Below, piece by piece: positions 8,908 to 19,791 of a stretch of DNA of 64,000 nucleotides. The notes beneath the pieces were generated by a model. That model was not told the DNA's origin. It ran no database searches and saw only the letters and a list, made by a program, of their open reading frames with translations. Source of the DNA: Myxococcota bacterium (GTDB lineage Bacteria > Myxococcota_A > Bradymonadia > UBA7976 > UBA1532); contig CAUJDF010000039.1 in NCBI GenBank assembly GCA_963169045.1, forward strand, positions 124,001-188,000. Direction: 5' to 3'. Numbering within the stretch: position 1 is the first letter of the stretch; each line of letters opens with the position of its first letter. The translations under genes and the position numbers were made by a program.

Positions 8908-9441
8908 GTGTCCGAAGAACGTCGCGAAAACGACCGGCTCGTCATCGGGGGCGCTCGCCGCCCGGTGATCGAACGGGCGTGGGCGGCGGTCGCGCCCATC
9001 GTCGAGGACGTCGGCCTCGACCTCGTGGGCCTCGAGCTCGGTCGCGAGGGCCACCGGCCCGTCCTCTGGGTCTTCATCGATCGCCCCGAAGGCGGCGTGA
9101 CCATCGACGACTGCGCGCGGGTCCATCCCGAGATCTCCGCTGCGCTCGACGTCGAAGATCCCATCACCGAACCCTACGAGCTGCGCGTCTCGTCGCCTGG
9201 CCTCGACCGGCCGCTCGTCCGGGCGACCGACTTCGAGCGCTTCGCCGGGCGCGAAGCCGTGGTGCAGCTTTCCGAGCCGCTCGGCGGGCGACGCAAGTTC
9301 ACCGGTGTGATCCTGGGCCTGCGGACGGACGCCGTCGCGCTGCAATGCAGCGATGGCGAACACGAGGTGCCGCTCGAGCTCATCCACCGCGCACATCTGA
9401 AGTACGACGTGGGGCCGAAGCCGACGAAGCCCAAGTCCTGA
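8908..9441 (+). CDS. rimP: RimP, 30S ribosome maturation factor
   Basis: RimP assists late assembly of the 30S subunit and binds near S12. The 177-residue product has the family core: LGLELV-type segment DLVGLELGREG, VFIDRPEGGVTIDDC, the conserved YELRVSSPGLDRPL, and a C-terminal SH3-like domain (KFTGVILGL, VPLELIHRAHL). It is slightly longer than the usual 150-160 residues because of an N-terminal extension of about 20. The start is GTG 8908 with GTGGAGG seven bases upstream. It is the first gene of the rimP-nusA-infB operon, and nusA follows 72 bases later. Confidence 0.93.
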   Translation: MSEERRENDRLVIGGARRPVIERAWAAVAPIVEDVGLDLVGLELGREGHRPVLWVFIDRPEGGVTIDDCARVHPEISAALDVEDPITEPYELRVSSPGLDRPLVRATDFERFAGREAVVQLSEPLGGRRKFTGVILGLRTDAVALQCSDGEHEVPLELIHRAHLKYDVGPKPTKPKS

Positions 9442-9513
9442 AGGACGCTTCCGAAGCGACGATCCGACGGCGAGCGAGCGAGGCCATGACGTACACGAAG
9501 AGGAGGGGCTGAG

Positions 9514-11214
<1,701 letters not shown>

Positions 11215-11217
11215 AAG

Positions 11218-11868
11218 ATGGCGCGGCGCGGGCGCGGTCGCCGTGCCCCGCGCACGGCGACCCCAAGACCCGAAATCCCCACCCGAACCTGCCTCGGTTG
11301 CCGCGGCCGGTTCCCGCGGGATGAGTTGGTGCGCTGGGTCGTCGGACCCGGTGGTCAGCTGTTCGTCGATAGAAACCTGAAACTGCCGGGTCGTGGCGCC
11401 CACCTGTGCCACGACGCGGCGTGCCTCGAAAAAGCCATACGCCGCAAGGCCTTCGGTCGAGCGTTCCGACAGCCGGTCGGTGCGATCGACGGCGAGGCCC
11501 TCCGCGGCCGAATCCTCGAAGCCGTCGAGGCACGCGTGGTCGACCTTCTCGGCATCGCACGCCGCGCCGGTTGGTCCGTCTTCGGTGCCGATGTCCTCGA
11601 CCGGGCACTGCAGGCGGGCCAGGTACGGCTGGTGGTGACCGCCACTGACGCCGCCGCCCACTCGTTGAAGCGTCTGATGGGGCGCAGCGAGACGGAGAGG
11701 ATCCCGGTCGCCGAGGGGTTCCTCGATCGAGAGGCGCTGGGCCGCACCCAGGGGCGAGAGGCGCTGGTGGCCGTGGGCATCACTCACGGGCCGGTCGCCG
11801 AGAAGCTGCAGTCCGAGTTGCAGCGTCGTAACCGGGTTTTGGTTGCGGCCGCAGCGCAAAGTCTATAG
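11218..11868 (+). CDS. YlxR (DUF448)-L7Ae-like fusion protein
   Basis: This 216-residue protein joins two small RNA-binding domains that are separate neighbouring genes in Firmicutes (ylxR and ylxQ). Residues ~22-95 are the YlxR domain with RTCLGC, FPRDELVRWV and GRGAHLC. Residues ~110-200 are an L7Ae/L30e/Gadd45-like fold (DLLGIARRAGWSVFGADVLDRAL, RLVVTATDAA). YlxR of Bacillus binds the RNase P RNA and is called RnpM; that role is only a guess here. The N-terminus is Arg-rich. It starts four bases after nusA and is followed by infB, the standard location. Assignment of both domains is good; function is open. Confidence 0.86.
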   Translation: MARRGRGRRAPRTATPRPEIPTRTCLGCRGRFPRDELVRWVVGPGGQLFVDRNLKLPGRGAHLCHDAACLEKAIRRKAFGRAFRQPVGAIDGEALRGRILEAVEARVVDLLGIARRAGWSVFGADVLDRALQAGQVRLVVTATDAAAHSLKRLMGRSETERIPVAEGFLDREALGRTQGREALVAVGITHGPVAEKLQSELQRRNRVLVAAAAQSL

Positions 11869-11919
11869 AAGTGGCCCGCTCGGCGGCCCCCCAAGGGGCC
11901 ACCGGTGGCTGGAGAGCAA

Positions 11920-14900
11920 ATGGGCAAGAGAGTCTTCGAGGTCGCCAAGGAACTGGGGATGGATCACCGCCAGCTCATGGACCGGTGCGACCAGTTCCAG
12001 ATTGAGGTCAAGAACTACATGTCGGTGATCAGCGACGCCGACGCGCAGCGCCTCAAGACTGCCATCGAGGCCGAGCGGCGGCCCGCCTCCGTCGAGCAGA
12101 AGGCGCCCGGTGTGCGCCGTCGCGTCGGCGAGGCCGCCGCGCGTCCGGCTCCTGCGCCTGCTCCGGTCGCCACGCCGGCGGCTCGGGCTGCGGCTGCGAA
12201 GCCGGCGGCTCCGACCGCGCCGCCGCCCGTGCGACGCGCGACGTCGACCGCGGCGCAGCCGACGCCGACGCCCGCAGAGGCGGCCAAGCCGGCCGAGGCG
12301 GAGGTGGCGACCGAGCGATCCGCGCCGATCCCGGAGCCGCCCGCCGAGCGTCCCGCGCCCGTGACGCCGCCAGCCGCCGAGGCGCCCGCGCCGCCGTCCT
12401 CGCAGGTGGAGGCGCCCAGGCCCGTCGCGCCTCCCGAGAAGCAGCCCGAGCCGTCGTCGGCCGAGCCCGAGCGTCCCGCGGCCCCGGCCGAGCCGGCTGC
12501 TCGCGTCGTTCGTCCGGCGGAGCCGCCGGTCGACGAGGTCGAACGACCCGCTGCCCGCGTCACCGCGCCGCCACCTGCCGAGCGCCGCGCCCCCGAGCGT
12601 TCCACCGAGCGCGCCCCGGCCGAGCGCCCGACCGAACGCCCCGCTGTTCGCGGCGCCGAGCGTCCGATGACCGAGCGCCCGGCCCTGCGTCCGGGCGATC
12701 GGCCCTCCGGCGATCGGCCCGCGGTGCGTCCGGGCGAGCGTCCGTCCGCCGGTGACCGGCCCGGTGTCCGTCCTGCCGAGCGACCCGCGCAGCGCGGTCC
12801 GGCGGGCGACGGCCAGCCGATGCGCACCGGTCCGACGCGGGGACCGATGGTGCGACCGGGAGATGCCGGTCCCGCCTCGGCGCGTCGTCCCGACGACCGT
12901 GGCGAACGCCCCGGCGCCGACCTGCGTCGTCCGACCGCCGCGCAGCAGCAGGCGCCGGGCGCCCGCTCCCGTCCGGGGGCGCCCGAAGGTGGCGCCGGCG
13001 CGGCCGAGAGCCCGGTTCGCGCCAAGGTCCTCGGGACGATCCCGCTCGACCAGCTCCGCAGCCGGACGGCGCCGCGCATGCCGCCGCGCGGCGCGCCGCC
13101 TCGACGCGACGGCATGGGGCCTGGCCCCGGCGGTCCGCGTGGCCCCGGCGGTCCGCGTGGCCCCGGCGGTCCGCGTGGCCCCGGCGGCATGCTGCAGCAG
13201 CCGATCGTGCCGAGCGCGTTCCCGCCTGGCCGTCCGGTCGAGGGGCGCCGCCGTCGCGAAGGGCCCGCGCGGCCCGGAGGAGGCGGCGAGACTGCCGAAG
13301 CCGACAAGCCGAAGACCGGCGGCGGCAAGGGTGGAGCGAAGAAGCGTCAGGTCTTCAGCCGCGAGGATCTGTACTCGCCGGCTGGCTCGAAGAGCCGTGC
13401 GCGCAAGCGCAAGGCGCCGACCCGCAAGGGCGGCAAGACGATGGTGACCACGCCGGCGGCCCACAAGCGCATCGTCAAGATCGATGAGACGATCAGTGTC
13501 GGCGAGCTCGGTCGCGAGCTGGGTGTCAAGGCCAACGAGCTGATCGCCAAGCTCATCCAGATGGGCTCGATGGCCACGATCAACAGCCAGATCGATCGCG
13601 ACACCGCGGGCATCCTCGCGGCCGAGTACGAGTACGAGGTCCGCGACGTCTCGTTCGACGAGGACGAAGTGCTGTCGGGTCCCCTCGAGGAGGAAGAGCT
13701 CGCCGAGGATCCCGACGCCGAACCGCGTGCGCCCGTGGTTACCATCATGGGTCACGTCGACCACGGCAAGACGACCCTGCTCGACCGCATCCGCAAGGCC
13801 AAGGTGGCCCAGGGCGAGGCGGGCGGCATCACGCAACACATTGGCGCGTACCGCGTGCCGGTAGGCGACAACTTCGTCGTGTTCCTCGACACCCCGGGTC
13901 ACCAGGCCTTCACGGCCATGCGTGCGCGCGGTGCCCAGGTCACCGACGTCGTTGTGCTGGTGGTCGCCGCCGACGACGGCGCCATGCCGCAGACGGTCGA
14001 GGCGATCAACCACGCCAAGGCCGCCGGGGTGCCGATCGTCGTGGCGATCAACAAGATCGACAAGGCCGGCGCCGACACGGACCGTGTCAAGCACGAGCTG
14101 ACGAAGTACAGCCTGATCCCCGAGGAGTGGGGCGGCGATACTCTCTTCGTCCCTGTGAGCGCGCTGACGGGGAAGGGCGTTGACTCGTTGCTCGAGAGCC
14201 TGGCGCTTCAGACGGAGATCCTCGAGCTCAAGGCGAATCCGAAGAAGCCCGGCTTCGGTCACGTCGTCGAGTCGCGCATCGACAAGGGGCGCGGCCCGGT
14301 GGCAACGGTTCTCGTCGAAGAGGGCACCCTTCGGCGCGGTGACTTCGTCGTGGCAGGCGCCAGCTTCGGCCGTGTGCGCGCCATGCTCGACGAGCACGGC
14401 AAGCAGCTGAAGGAGGCGGGACCCTCGACTCCGGTCGAGGTGCTCGGTCTCGACGGTGTGCCGCCGGCGGGCGAGGGCTTCCACGTCGTCGCCAATGAGA
14501 AGGACGCGAAGCGCGTCGTCGAGATGCGCACCCAGAAGGAGAAGGAGAAGGAGGCCAAGGCTGGCGCGCGCCAGGCTCCGGCCGACCTTCTCGCGGCGAT
14601 GGGTGCGAAGGCCACAGAGACGCTGCACGTCATTCTCAAGACGGACGTCCATGGCTCGCTCGAAGCGGTGAGGACGGCGGTGGAGCAGCTCGGCACCGCG
14701 GAGGTGTCGGTCAGGGTGATCCACTCTGGAGTCGGCGCCATCACCGAGTCCGACGTCATGCTGGCCGAGGCTTCCTCGGCGCGCGTCGTCGGCTTCAACG
14801 TGGGACCCGACAACAACGCGAAGCGCCTCGCGACGCAGAGCGGCATCGACATTCGCAGCTACACCGTCATCTATGAGCTCATTGATGCAGTGAAGGGCAT

Positions 14901-15231
14901 GATGGGCGGGCTGCTGGCCCCGGAGCTGGTCGAGAACGCACTGGGCCGCGCCGAGGTGCGGGCCGTGTTCCGGGTCAGCAAATCCGGGACGATCGCCGGC
15001 TCCTACGTGCTCGACGGCAAGGTGGCCCGCAATGCCCAGGCGCGCATCATGCGCGAGGGCAAGCTGGTCCACCGCGGCAAGCTCGTCGGCCTCAAGCGCT
15101 TCAAGGACGACGTGCGCGAGGTTGCGAGCGGATACGAGTGCGGTATCTCCGTCGAGGGCTATGACGACGTCGCCGTCGGCGACATCGTCGAAGTCTTCGA
15201 AATCAAGGAGGTCCAGCGGAGCATCGGCTGA
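11920..15231 (+). CDS. infB: Translation initiation factor IF-2
   Basis: This GTPase brings initiator fMet-tRNA to the 30S subunit and promotes subunit joining. The 1103 residues comprise an IF2_N module (residues 1-50), a Pro/Ala/Arg/Glu-rich disordered linker of about 450 residues with ERP and GGPRGP repeats, a second IF2_N module (~515-565), the G domain (G1 GHVDHGKT at ~610, then DTPGH and NKID), domain II, and the C-terminal fMet-tRNA-binding domains. I chose ATG 11920, which has GGAG five bases upstream, over GTG 11905. A small hairpin, GGCCCC/GGGGCC, lies at 11885-11900 in the leader. The stop overlaps the rbfA start by one base. Confidence 0.97.
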   Translation: MGKRVFEVAKELGMDHRQLMDRCDQFQIEVKNYMSVISDADAQRLKTAIEAERRPASVEQKAPGVRRRVGEAAARPAPAPAPVATPAARAAAAKPAAPTAPPPVRRATSTAAQPTPTPAEAAKPAEAEVATERSAPIPEPPAERPAPVTPPAAEAPAPPSSQVEAPRPVAPPEKQPEPSSAEPERPAAPAEPAARVVRPAEPPVDEVERPAARVTAPPPAERRAPERSTERAPAERPTERPAVRGAERPMTERPALRPGDRPSGDRPAVRPGERPSAGDRPGVRPAERPAQRGPAGDGQPMRTGPTRGPMVRPGDAGPASARRPDDRGERPGADLRRPTAAQQQAPGARSRPGAPEGGAGAAESPVRAKVLGTIPLDQLRSRTAPRMPPRGAPPRRDGMGPGPGGPRGPGGPRGPGGPRGPGGMLQQPIVPSAFPPGRPVEGRRRREGPARPGGGGETAEADKPKTGGGKGGAKKRQVFSREDLYSPAGSKSRARKRKAPTRKGGKTMVTTPAAHKRIVKIDETISVGELGRELGVKANELIAKLIQMGSMATINSQIDRDTAGILAAEYEYEVRDVSFDEDEVLSGPLEEEELAEDPDAEPRAPVVTIMGHVDHGKTTLLDRIRKAKVAQGEAGGITQHIGAYRVPVGDNFVVFLDTPGHQAFTAMRARGAQVTDVVVLVVAADDGAMPQTVEAINHAKAAGVPIVVAINKIDKAGADTDRVKHELTKYSLIPEEWGGDTLFVPVSALTGKGVDSLLESLALQTEILELKANPKKPGFGHVVESRIDKGRGPVATVLVEEGTLRRGDFVVAGASFGRVRAMLDEHGKQLKEAGPSTPVEVLGLDGVPPAGEGFHVVANEKDAKRVVEMRTQKEKEKEAKAGARQAPADLLAAMGAKATETLHVILKTDVHGSLEAVRTAVEQLGTAEVSVRVIHSGVGAITESDVMLAEASSARVVGFNVGPDNNAKRLATQSGIDIRSYTVIYELIDAVKGMMGGLLAPELVENALGRAEVRAVFRVSKSGTIAGSYVLDGKVARNAQARIMREGKLVHRGKLVGLKRFKDDVREVASGYECGISVEGYDDVAVGDIVEVFEIKEVQRSIG
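13123..13188 (+). repeat. In-frame 18-bp tandem repeat inside infB
   Basis: Three exact copies of an 18-base unit (13123-13140, 13141-13158, 13159-13176) plus 12 bases of a fourth encode the hexapeptide GPGGPR repeated. The repeat lies in the disordered linker of IF-2. It keeps the frame, so copy-number change would only lengthen or shorten the linker. Confidence 0.9.
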
Positions 15232-15636
15232 TGGCCGCACCATCCAACCGCACCCAGCGGGTGGCGACGCTCGTCCGCGAGGTGCTCTCCGAGCTGATCC
15301 GCTTCGAGGTGAAGGATCCCCGGGTCGCCGCCATCACGCTGACAGACGTCGAGGTGACCGGCGACCTGCGGGAAGCCCGCGTCTATTACACTGCGCCCGA
15401 GGACGACAAGACCCGTCAGGCGATCGCCGAAGCGTTGCGACGGGCGAGCGGCTTCCTGCGGCGCGAGCTCGGGCAGCGTATCCGGCTCCGCGTGACGCCC
15501 TCGCTCGAGTTTCGGCTCGATCCGTCGCTCGAGTACGGCGCGCGCATCGAGCGCGCGCTCCACGAGTTGGGGCTCGGGGAGGCCGCCGCCAAGGAGCGGT
15601 CCGAGGGCGGCGACGATGAGCGCGCAGAGGACGACG

Positions 15637-15647
<11 letters not shown>
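15231..15647 (+). CDS. rbfA: RbfA, 30S ribosome-binding factor A
   Basis: RbfA is a KH-fold factor for late 16S rRNA maturation and cold adaptation. The 138 residues show the family start (RTQRVATLVREVLSELI), the DPR segment (VKDPRVAAITLTDVEV), LREARVYYT, and RIRLRVTPSLEFRLDPS. The last ~25 residues are acidic (DDERAEDDDE). The ATG overlaps the infB stop codon by one base, so it is probably translationally coupled. The truB start lies inside its last codons. Confidence 0.95.
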
Positions 15648-16541
<894 letters not shown>

Positions 16542-16545
<4 letters not shown>

Positions 16546-16570
16546 CGGACGCTCCACGTTGGCGTAGAAG
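16542..16570 (+). promoter_or_regulatory. Candidate sigma70 promoter for rpsO
   Basis: TTGACG (16542-16547, 5/6) and TAGAAG (16565-16570, 4/6) are separated by exactly 17 bases. The -35 overlaps the truB stop codon. Transcription would start near 16577, leaving a leader of about 70 bases before the rpsO ATG, which includes the palindrome at 16621-16634. Confidence 0.5.
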
Positions 16571-16646
16571 GCGCGCGATAACGGCGCTGGCTGCTCGACG
16601 GCGCGGCCAGTCGCGACACGCTCCCCGAGGGGAGCCGGAGGAACAC

Positions 16647-16916
16647 ATGCCGCTCGCTCGTGAGACGAAGGCCGAAATCATCGAGAAGTTCAAGCGAGGC
16701 GAGAACGACACCGGTTCGCCCGAGGTCCAGGTGGCGCTCATGACCCAGCGCATCAACGACCTCACCGAGCACTTCAAGACCCACAAGCACGACCACCACT
16801 CGCGCCGCGGCCTGTTTCTCCTGGCCGGCCAGCGTCGTCGCCTGCTCAACTGGCTCAAGAAGACCGACGTCGAGCGCTACCGTGCGCTGATCGCCCAGCT
16901 CGGCATCCGCAAGTAA
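16647..16916 (+). CDS. rpsO: 30S ribosomal protein S15
   Basis: S15 is a primary 16S rRNA-binding protein of the 30S platform. The 89-residue length is exactly that of the family. Characteristic segments are [27 protein letters not shown] and [10 protein letters not shown]. The ATG at 16647 has a strong GGAGG (16637-16641). Just upstream, CTCCCC-GA-GGGGAG (16621-16634) is a 14-base inverted repeat next to the Shine-Dalgarno. S15 represses its own mRNA in several bacteria, so this could be a control element; that is inference. pnp follows after 243 bases, as in enterobacteria. Confidence 0.97.
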   Translation: MPLARETKAEIIEKFKRGENDTGSPEVQVALMTQRINDLTEHFKTHKHDHHSRRGLFLLAGQRRRLLNWLKKTDVERYRALIAQLGIRK

Positions 16917-16932
16917 GGTCAGGTTCGAAGCC

Positions 16933-16959
16933 GGGGAGGGGGCCCCCGGCGCCCTCCCC
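16933..16959 (+). terminator. GC-rich hairpin after rpsO
   Basis: GGGGAGGG (16933-16940) and CCCTCCCC (16952-16959) form an 8-bp stem 16 bases after the rpsO stop. There is no U-tract, so it is either a weak terminator or a processing and stability structure between rpsO and pnp. Confidence 0.4.
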
Positions 16960-16974
16960 TCCGTACATTCAACC

Positions 16975-17072
16975 CGGAGCGCGCATATCGCGCTCCGCCC
17001 CGGAAACCGGTCGCAGCCTCAGTAACTGACCAGAGCCGCCCACTCGCCGTGGACGTACCTGGTCAGCGACCG
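16975..17072 (+). promoter_or_regulatory. Two stem-loops in the pnp leader (possible PNPase/RNase III autoregulation site)
   Basis: The first stem pairs CGGAGCGCG (16975-16983) with CGCGCTCCG (16989-16997) over a 5-base loop. The second pairs CGGTCGC (17008-17014) plus TGACCAG (17027-17033) with one continuous 3' arm, CTGGTCAGCGACCG (17059-17072), leaving a 12-base bulge. Escherichia coli pnp is autoregulated through RNase III cleavage of a long leader hairpin; the position here, 88 bases before the start, suits that role. Confidence 0.42.
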
Positions 17073-17159
17073 AGGCGAGCGAAAGCAATCGCGTCCGGCG
17101 TCCAGGGGCGCACTGCGGGCTCGGGTGGCAAGGGCCGCCTTCCGCAGAAAGGACGCTGC

Positions 17160-19262
17160 ATGGGTGTCACCACCCTGTCCGCTCAGTTCGGCACCACCGC
17201 CATCACGCTCGAAACCGGCCGACTCGCGAAGCTCGCGGGCGGCTCGGTCCTCGTCACGATGGGGGAGACGGTGGTGCTCGTCACCTGCGTCGGCGCGAAA
17301 TCCGGCCGTCCGGGCCAGAACTTCCTGCCGCTGACGTGCGAGTACGTCGAGAAGATGTACGCCGCGGGGCGCATCCCCGGCGGTTACTTCAAGCGCGAGG
17401 GTCGCCTCGGACCTTGGGAGATCCTGGCTTCGCGCCTGATGGATCGTCCCATGCGCCCGCTCTTCCCCGATCACTGGCGCAACGAGATCCAGGTCATCGC
17501 GACCGTCCTCTCCGCCGACAACATCAACGACCCGGTCATCTGCGCGATGGTCGGCGCGTCGGCGGCCACCACGATCAGCGACGTGCCCTTCGACGGCCCC
17601 ATCGGCGGTTGCCGCGTGGCGCTCATCGATGGCGAGTACGTCGTCAACCCGACGTTCCAGCAGCAGGAGCAGGCGAAGCTCTCGCTGATCGTCGCCGCCG
17701 GCCGCGACGCCGTGGTGATGGTCGAGGGCGAGTGCCACGAGGCGTCCGAGGCCGAGGTCATCGATGCCATCATGACCGCCCACGAGGCGATCAAGCCGAT
17801 CATCGCGCTGCAGGAGCAGCTGCAGCGAAAGGTCGGTCGTGCGAAGATGAAGGTCGAGGCGCCCGAGACCGATCGCGATCTCTTCGGTCGCGTCATCGAT
17901 CTCTCGCTCGACCGCCTGGCCGACGCCGTGGCGATCCCCCAGAAGGAACTCCGCTACGACGCCGTCTCCAAGGTCGCCAAGGACGTCATGGAGACGCTGG
18001 TGGCCGAGGACGCCTCGCTCGCCGAGCGTGCCGAGGAGATCAAGGGCTACCTCAAGGCGATCCAGAAGGACATCGTCCGTACGCAGATCGTCGAAGAGGG
18101 CGTCCGCATCGACGGTCGTGGGCCGAAGGACATCCGCAAGATCACCTGCGAGGTGGGCGTGTTGCCGCGCACGCATGGCTCGGCGCTCTTCACGCGCGGC
18201 GAGACGCAGGCGCTCGGCACGGTGACCCTCGGGACGCGCCGTGACGAGCAGCGCATCGACAACCTGCGAGGCGACCAGTTCGTCCGCTACATGCTGCACT
18301 ACAACTTCCCCCCGTTCTGCACGGGCGAGGCGAAGATGTTGCGCGGCTCGAGCCGACGCGAGATCGGCCATGGCGCCCTCGCGCAGCGTGGCGTTGAACC
18401 GATCCTGCCGTCCCGCGACGACTTCAACTACGTGCTCCGCATCGTCAGCGAGGTGCTCGAGTCGAATGGCTCGTCCTCGATGGCGACGGTGTGCGCGTCG
18501 TCGATGGCGCTCATGGATGCCGGCGTCCCGGTGAAGAAAGCCGTGGCTGGCATCGCGATGGGCCTCATTCAGGAGGAGGACCGCATCGAGGTCCTGTCCG
18601 ACATCCTCGGTGACGAGGATCACCTCGGCGACATGGACTTCAAGGTCGTCGGGACGAAGGAAGGCATCACCGCCATCCAGATGGACATCAAGGTCTCGGG
18701 GCTCAGCCGCGAGATCCTCGAGCGCGCGCTCAAGCAGGCGAAGGACGGCCGGCTCCACATCCTTCGCGAGATGGCCAAGGCGATCAAGGCGCCCCGCGAG
18801 GATCTGTCGCAGTACGCGCCGCGGATCCTCACGTACTACGTCAAGCCCGACAAGATCCGCGACGTCATCGGCCCGGGGGGCAAGACGATCCGCGGGATCA
18901 TCGAGCAGACGGGCGTCGCCATCGACGTCGACGATACCGGTCGGGTGTCGATCGCCAGCCCGAACCTGGAAGCGGCGCAGTCGGCGCTCGACATCATCAA
19001 GGGCCTCACCCAGGAGCCCGAGATCGGCCGCGTCTACCGCGGAACGGTGCGCAAGATCATGGACTTCGGCGCCTTCGTCGAGATCCTTCCGGGCACCGAC
19101 GGCCTCGTGCACATCTCCGAGCTGGCCGATCACCGCGTGGCGCGCGTCGAGGACGTGCTCTCCGAGGGCGACGAGGTCATGGTGAAGTGCATTGGGGTCG
19201 ATCGGCAGGGCAAGATCCGCCTCTCCCGCAAGGAAGCCATCGCCGAGCAGACCGCGCACTGA
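17160..19262 (+). CDS. pnp: Polynucleotide phosphorylase (PNPase)
   Basis: PNPase is the phosphorolytic 3'-5' exoribonuclease of the degradosome. The 700-residue length is standard. It has two RNase PH-type domains joined by a helical linker; the second includes [15 protein letters not shown] and the catalytic-region IAMGLI. A KH domain follows ([11 protein letters not shown] at ~570), then an S1 domain ([17 protein letters not shown] at ~623). I chose ATG 17160, which gives the family N-terminus and has AAGGA upstream; the frame stays open for 37 more codons upstream but that stretch holds the leader hairpins. dut follows after seven bases. Confidence 0.97.
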   Translation: MGVTTLSAQFGTTAITLETGRLAKLAGGSVLVTMGETVVLVTCVGAKSGRPGQNFLPLTCEYVEKMYAAGRIPGGYFKREGRLGPWEILASRLMDRPMRPLFPDHWRNEIQVIATVLSADNINDPVICAMVGASAATTISDVPFDGPIGGCRVALIDGEYVVNPTFQQQEQAKLSLIVAAGRDAVVMVEGECHEASEAEVIDAIMTAHEAIKPIIALQEQLQRKVGRAKMKVEAPETDRDLFGRVIDLSLDRLADAVAIPQKELRYDAVSKVAKDVMETLVAEDASLAERAEEIKGYLKAIQKDIVRTQIVEEGVRIDGRGPKDIRKITCEVGVLPRTHGSALFTRGETQALGTVTLGTRRDEQRIDNLRGDQFVRYMLHYNFPPFCTGEAKMLRGSSRREIGHGALAQRGVEPILPSRDDFNYVLRIVSEVLESNGSSSMATVCASSMALMDAGVPVKKAVAGIAMGLIQEEDRIEVLSDILGDEDHLGDMDFKVVGTKEGITAIQMDIKVSGLSREILERALKQAKDGRLHILREMAKAIKAPREDLSQYAPRILTYYVKPDKIRDVIGPGGKTIRGIIEQTGVAIDVDDTGRVSIASPNLEAAQSALDIIKGLTQEPEIGRVYRGTVRKIMDFGAFVEILPGTDGLVHISELADHRVARVEDVLSEGDEVMVKCIGVDRQGKIRLSRKEAIAEQTAH

Positions 19263-19269
19263 CCTGCCC

Positions 19270-19719
19270 TTGATCGTTCTGTTCCAGCGCCTGCCCGCGG
19301 CGTCGGCGCCCGACGCGTTGCCGCTGCCGACCTTCGCGACACCCGGTGCGGCGGGGATGGACCTCGCCGCCGCCGTTCGCGAGCCGCTGACGCTTGCGCC
19401 CGGTGAGCGGGGCCTCGTGCCGACGGGGTTCGCCATCGCGATCCCGGATGGCTACGAAGGACAGGTCCGGCCGCGTTCCGGCCGCGCGCTCGCCGAAGGG
19501 CTGACCGTCCTCAATGCGCCGGGCACGATCGACGCCGACTACCGCGGCGAGCTTCGCGTGCTGCTGGTCAATCTCGGCTCGGCGCCCATCGTCGTGCGCC
19601 GCGGCGAGCGCGTCGCGCAGCTCGTGGTGGCGCCTGTCGTTCGTCCGACGGTCCACGAAGCCGAGGCGTTGCCCCCTGCCGCCCGCGGGGCCGGCGGCTT
19701 CGGCCACACGGGGCGCTGA
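19270..19719 (+). CDS. dut: dUTP diphosphatase (dUTPase)
   Basis: This trimeric enzyme hydrolyses dUTP to dUMP and pyrophosphate, keeping uracil out of DNA and feeding dTMP synthesis. The 149 residues carry all five motifs: [23 protein letters not shown] (catalytic Asp and Tyr), [10 protein letters not shown], and the C-terminal GAGGFGHTG. The start is probably TTG 19270, since the pnp stop is at 19262 and no ATG lies before motif I at a sensible place. The neighbours pnp and the kinase gene do not suggest a further role. Confidence 0.93.
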   Translation: MIVLFQRLPAASAPDALPLPTFATPGAAGMDLAAAVREPLTLAPGERGLVPTGFAIAIPDGYEGQVRPRSGRALAEGLTVLNAPGTIDADYRGELRVLLVNLGSAPIVVRRGERVAQLVVAPVVRPTVHEAEALPPAARGAGGFGHTGR

Positions 19720-19731
19720 CCCTCTCGCCCC

Positions 19732-19760
19732 TTGATGGGGCGCCTTACCTCTGCTAAAAG
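19732..19760 (+). promoter_or_regulatory. Candidate promoter for the kinase-FGE gene
   Basis: TTGATG (19732-19737, 4/6) and TAAAAG (19755-19760, 4/6) are 17 bases apart. Transcription would start near 19767, which supports the TTG start at 19792 (preceded by GGGGGAG) over the ATG at 19735 that lies within the promoter. Confidence 0.42.
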
Positions 19761-19791
19761 ACTGCGCTTCCTGGCCGAGGGGGAGTTCGCG

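Noticed and set aside
13123-13188. Short tandem array considered as CRISPR or minisatellite
   Set aside because: The units are contiguous without spacers, in frame, and encode a Gly/Pro/Arg linker inside infB.
11863-15243. 1126-codon minus-strand open frame
   Set aside because: It is the reverse shadow of infB; its Gly/Arg/Leu-rich sequence has no family motif.
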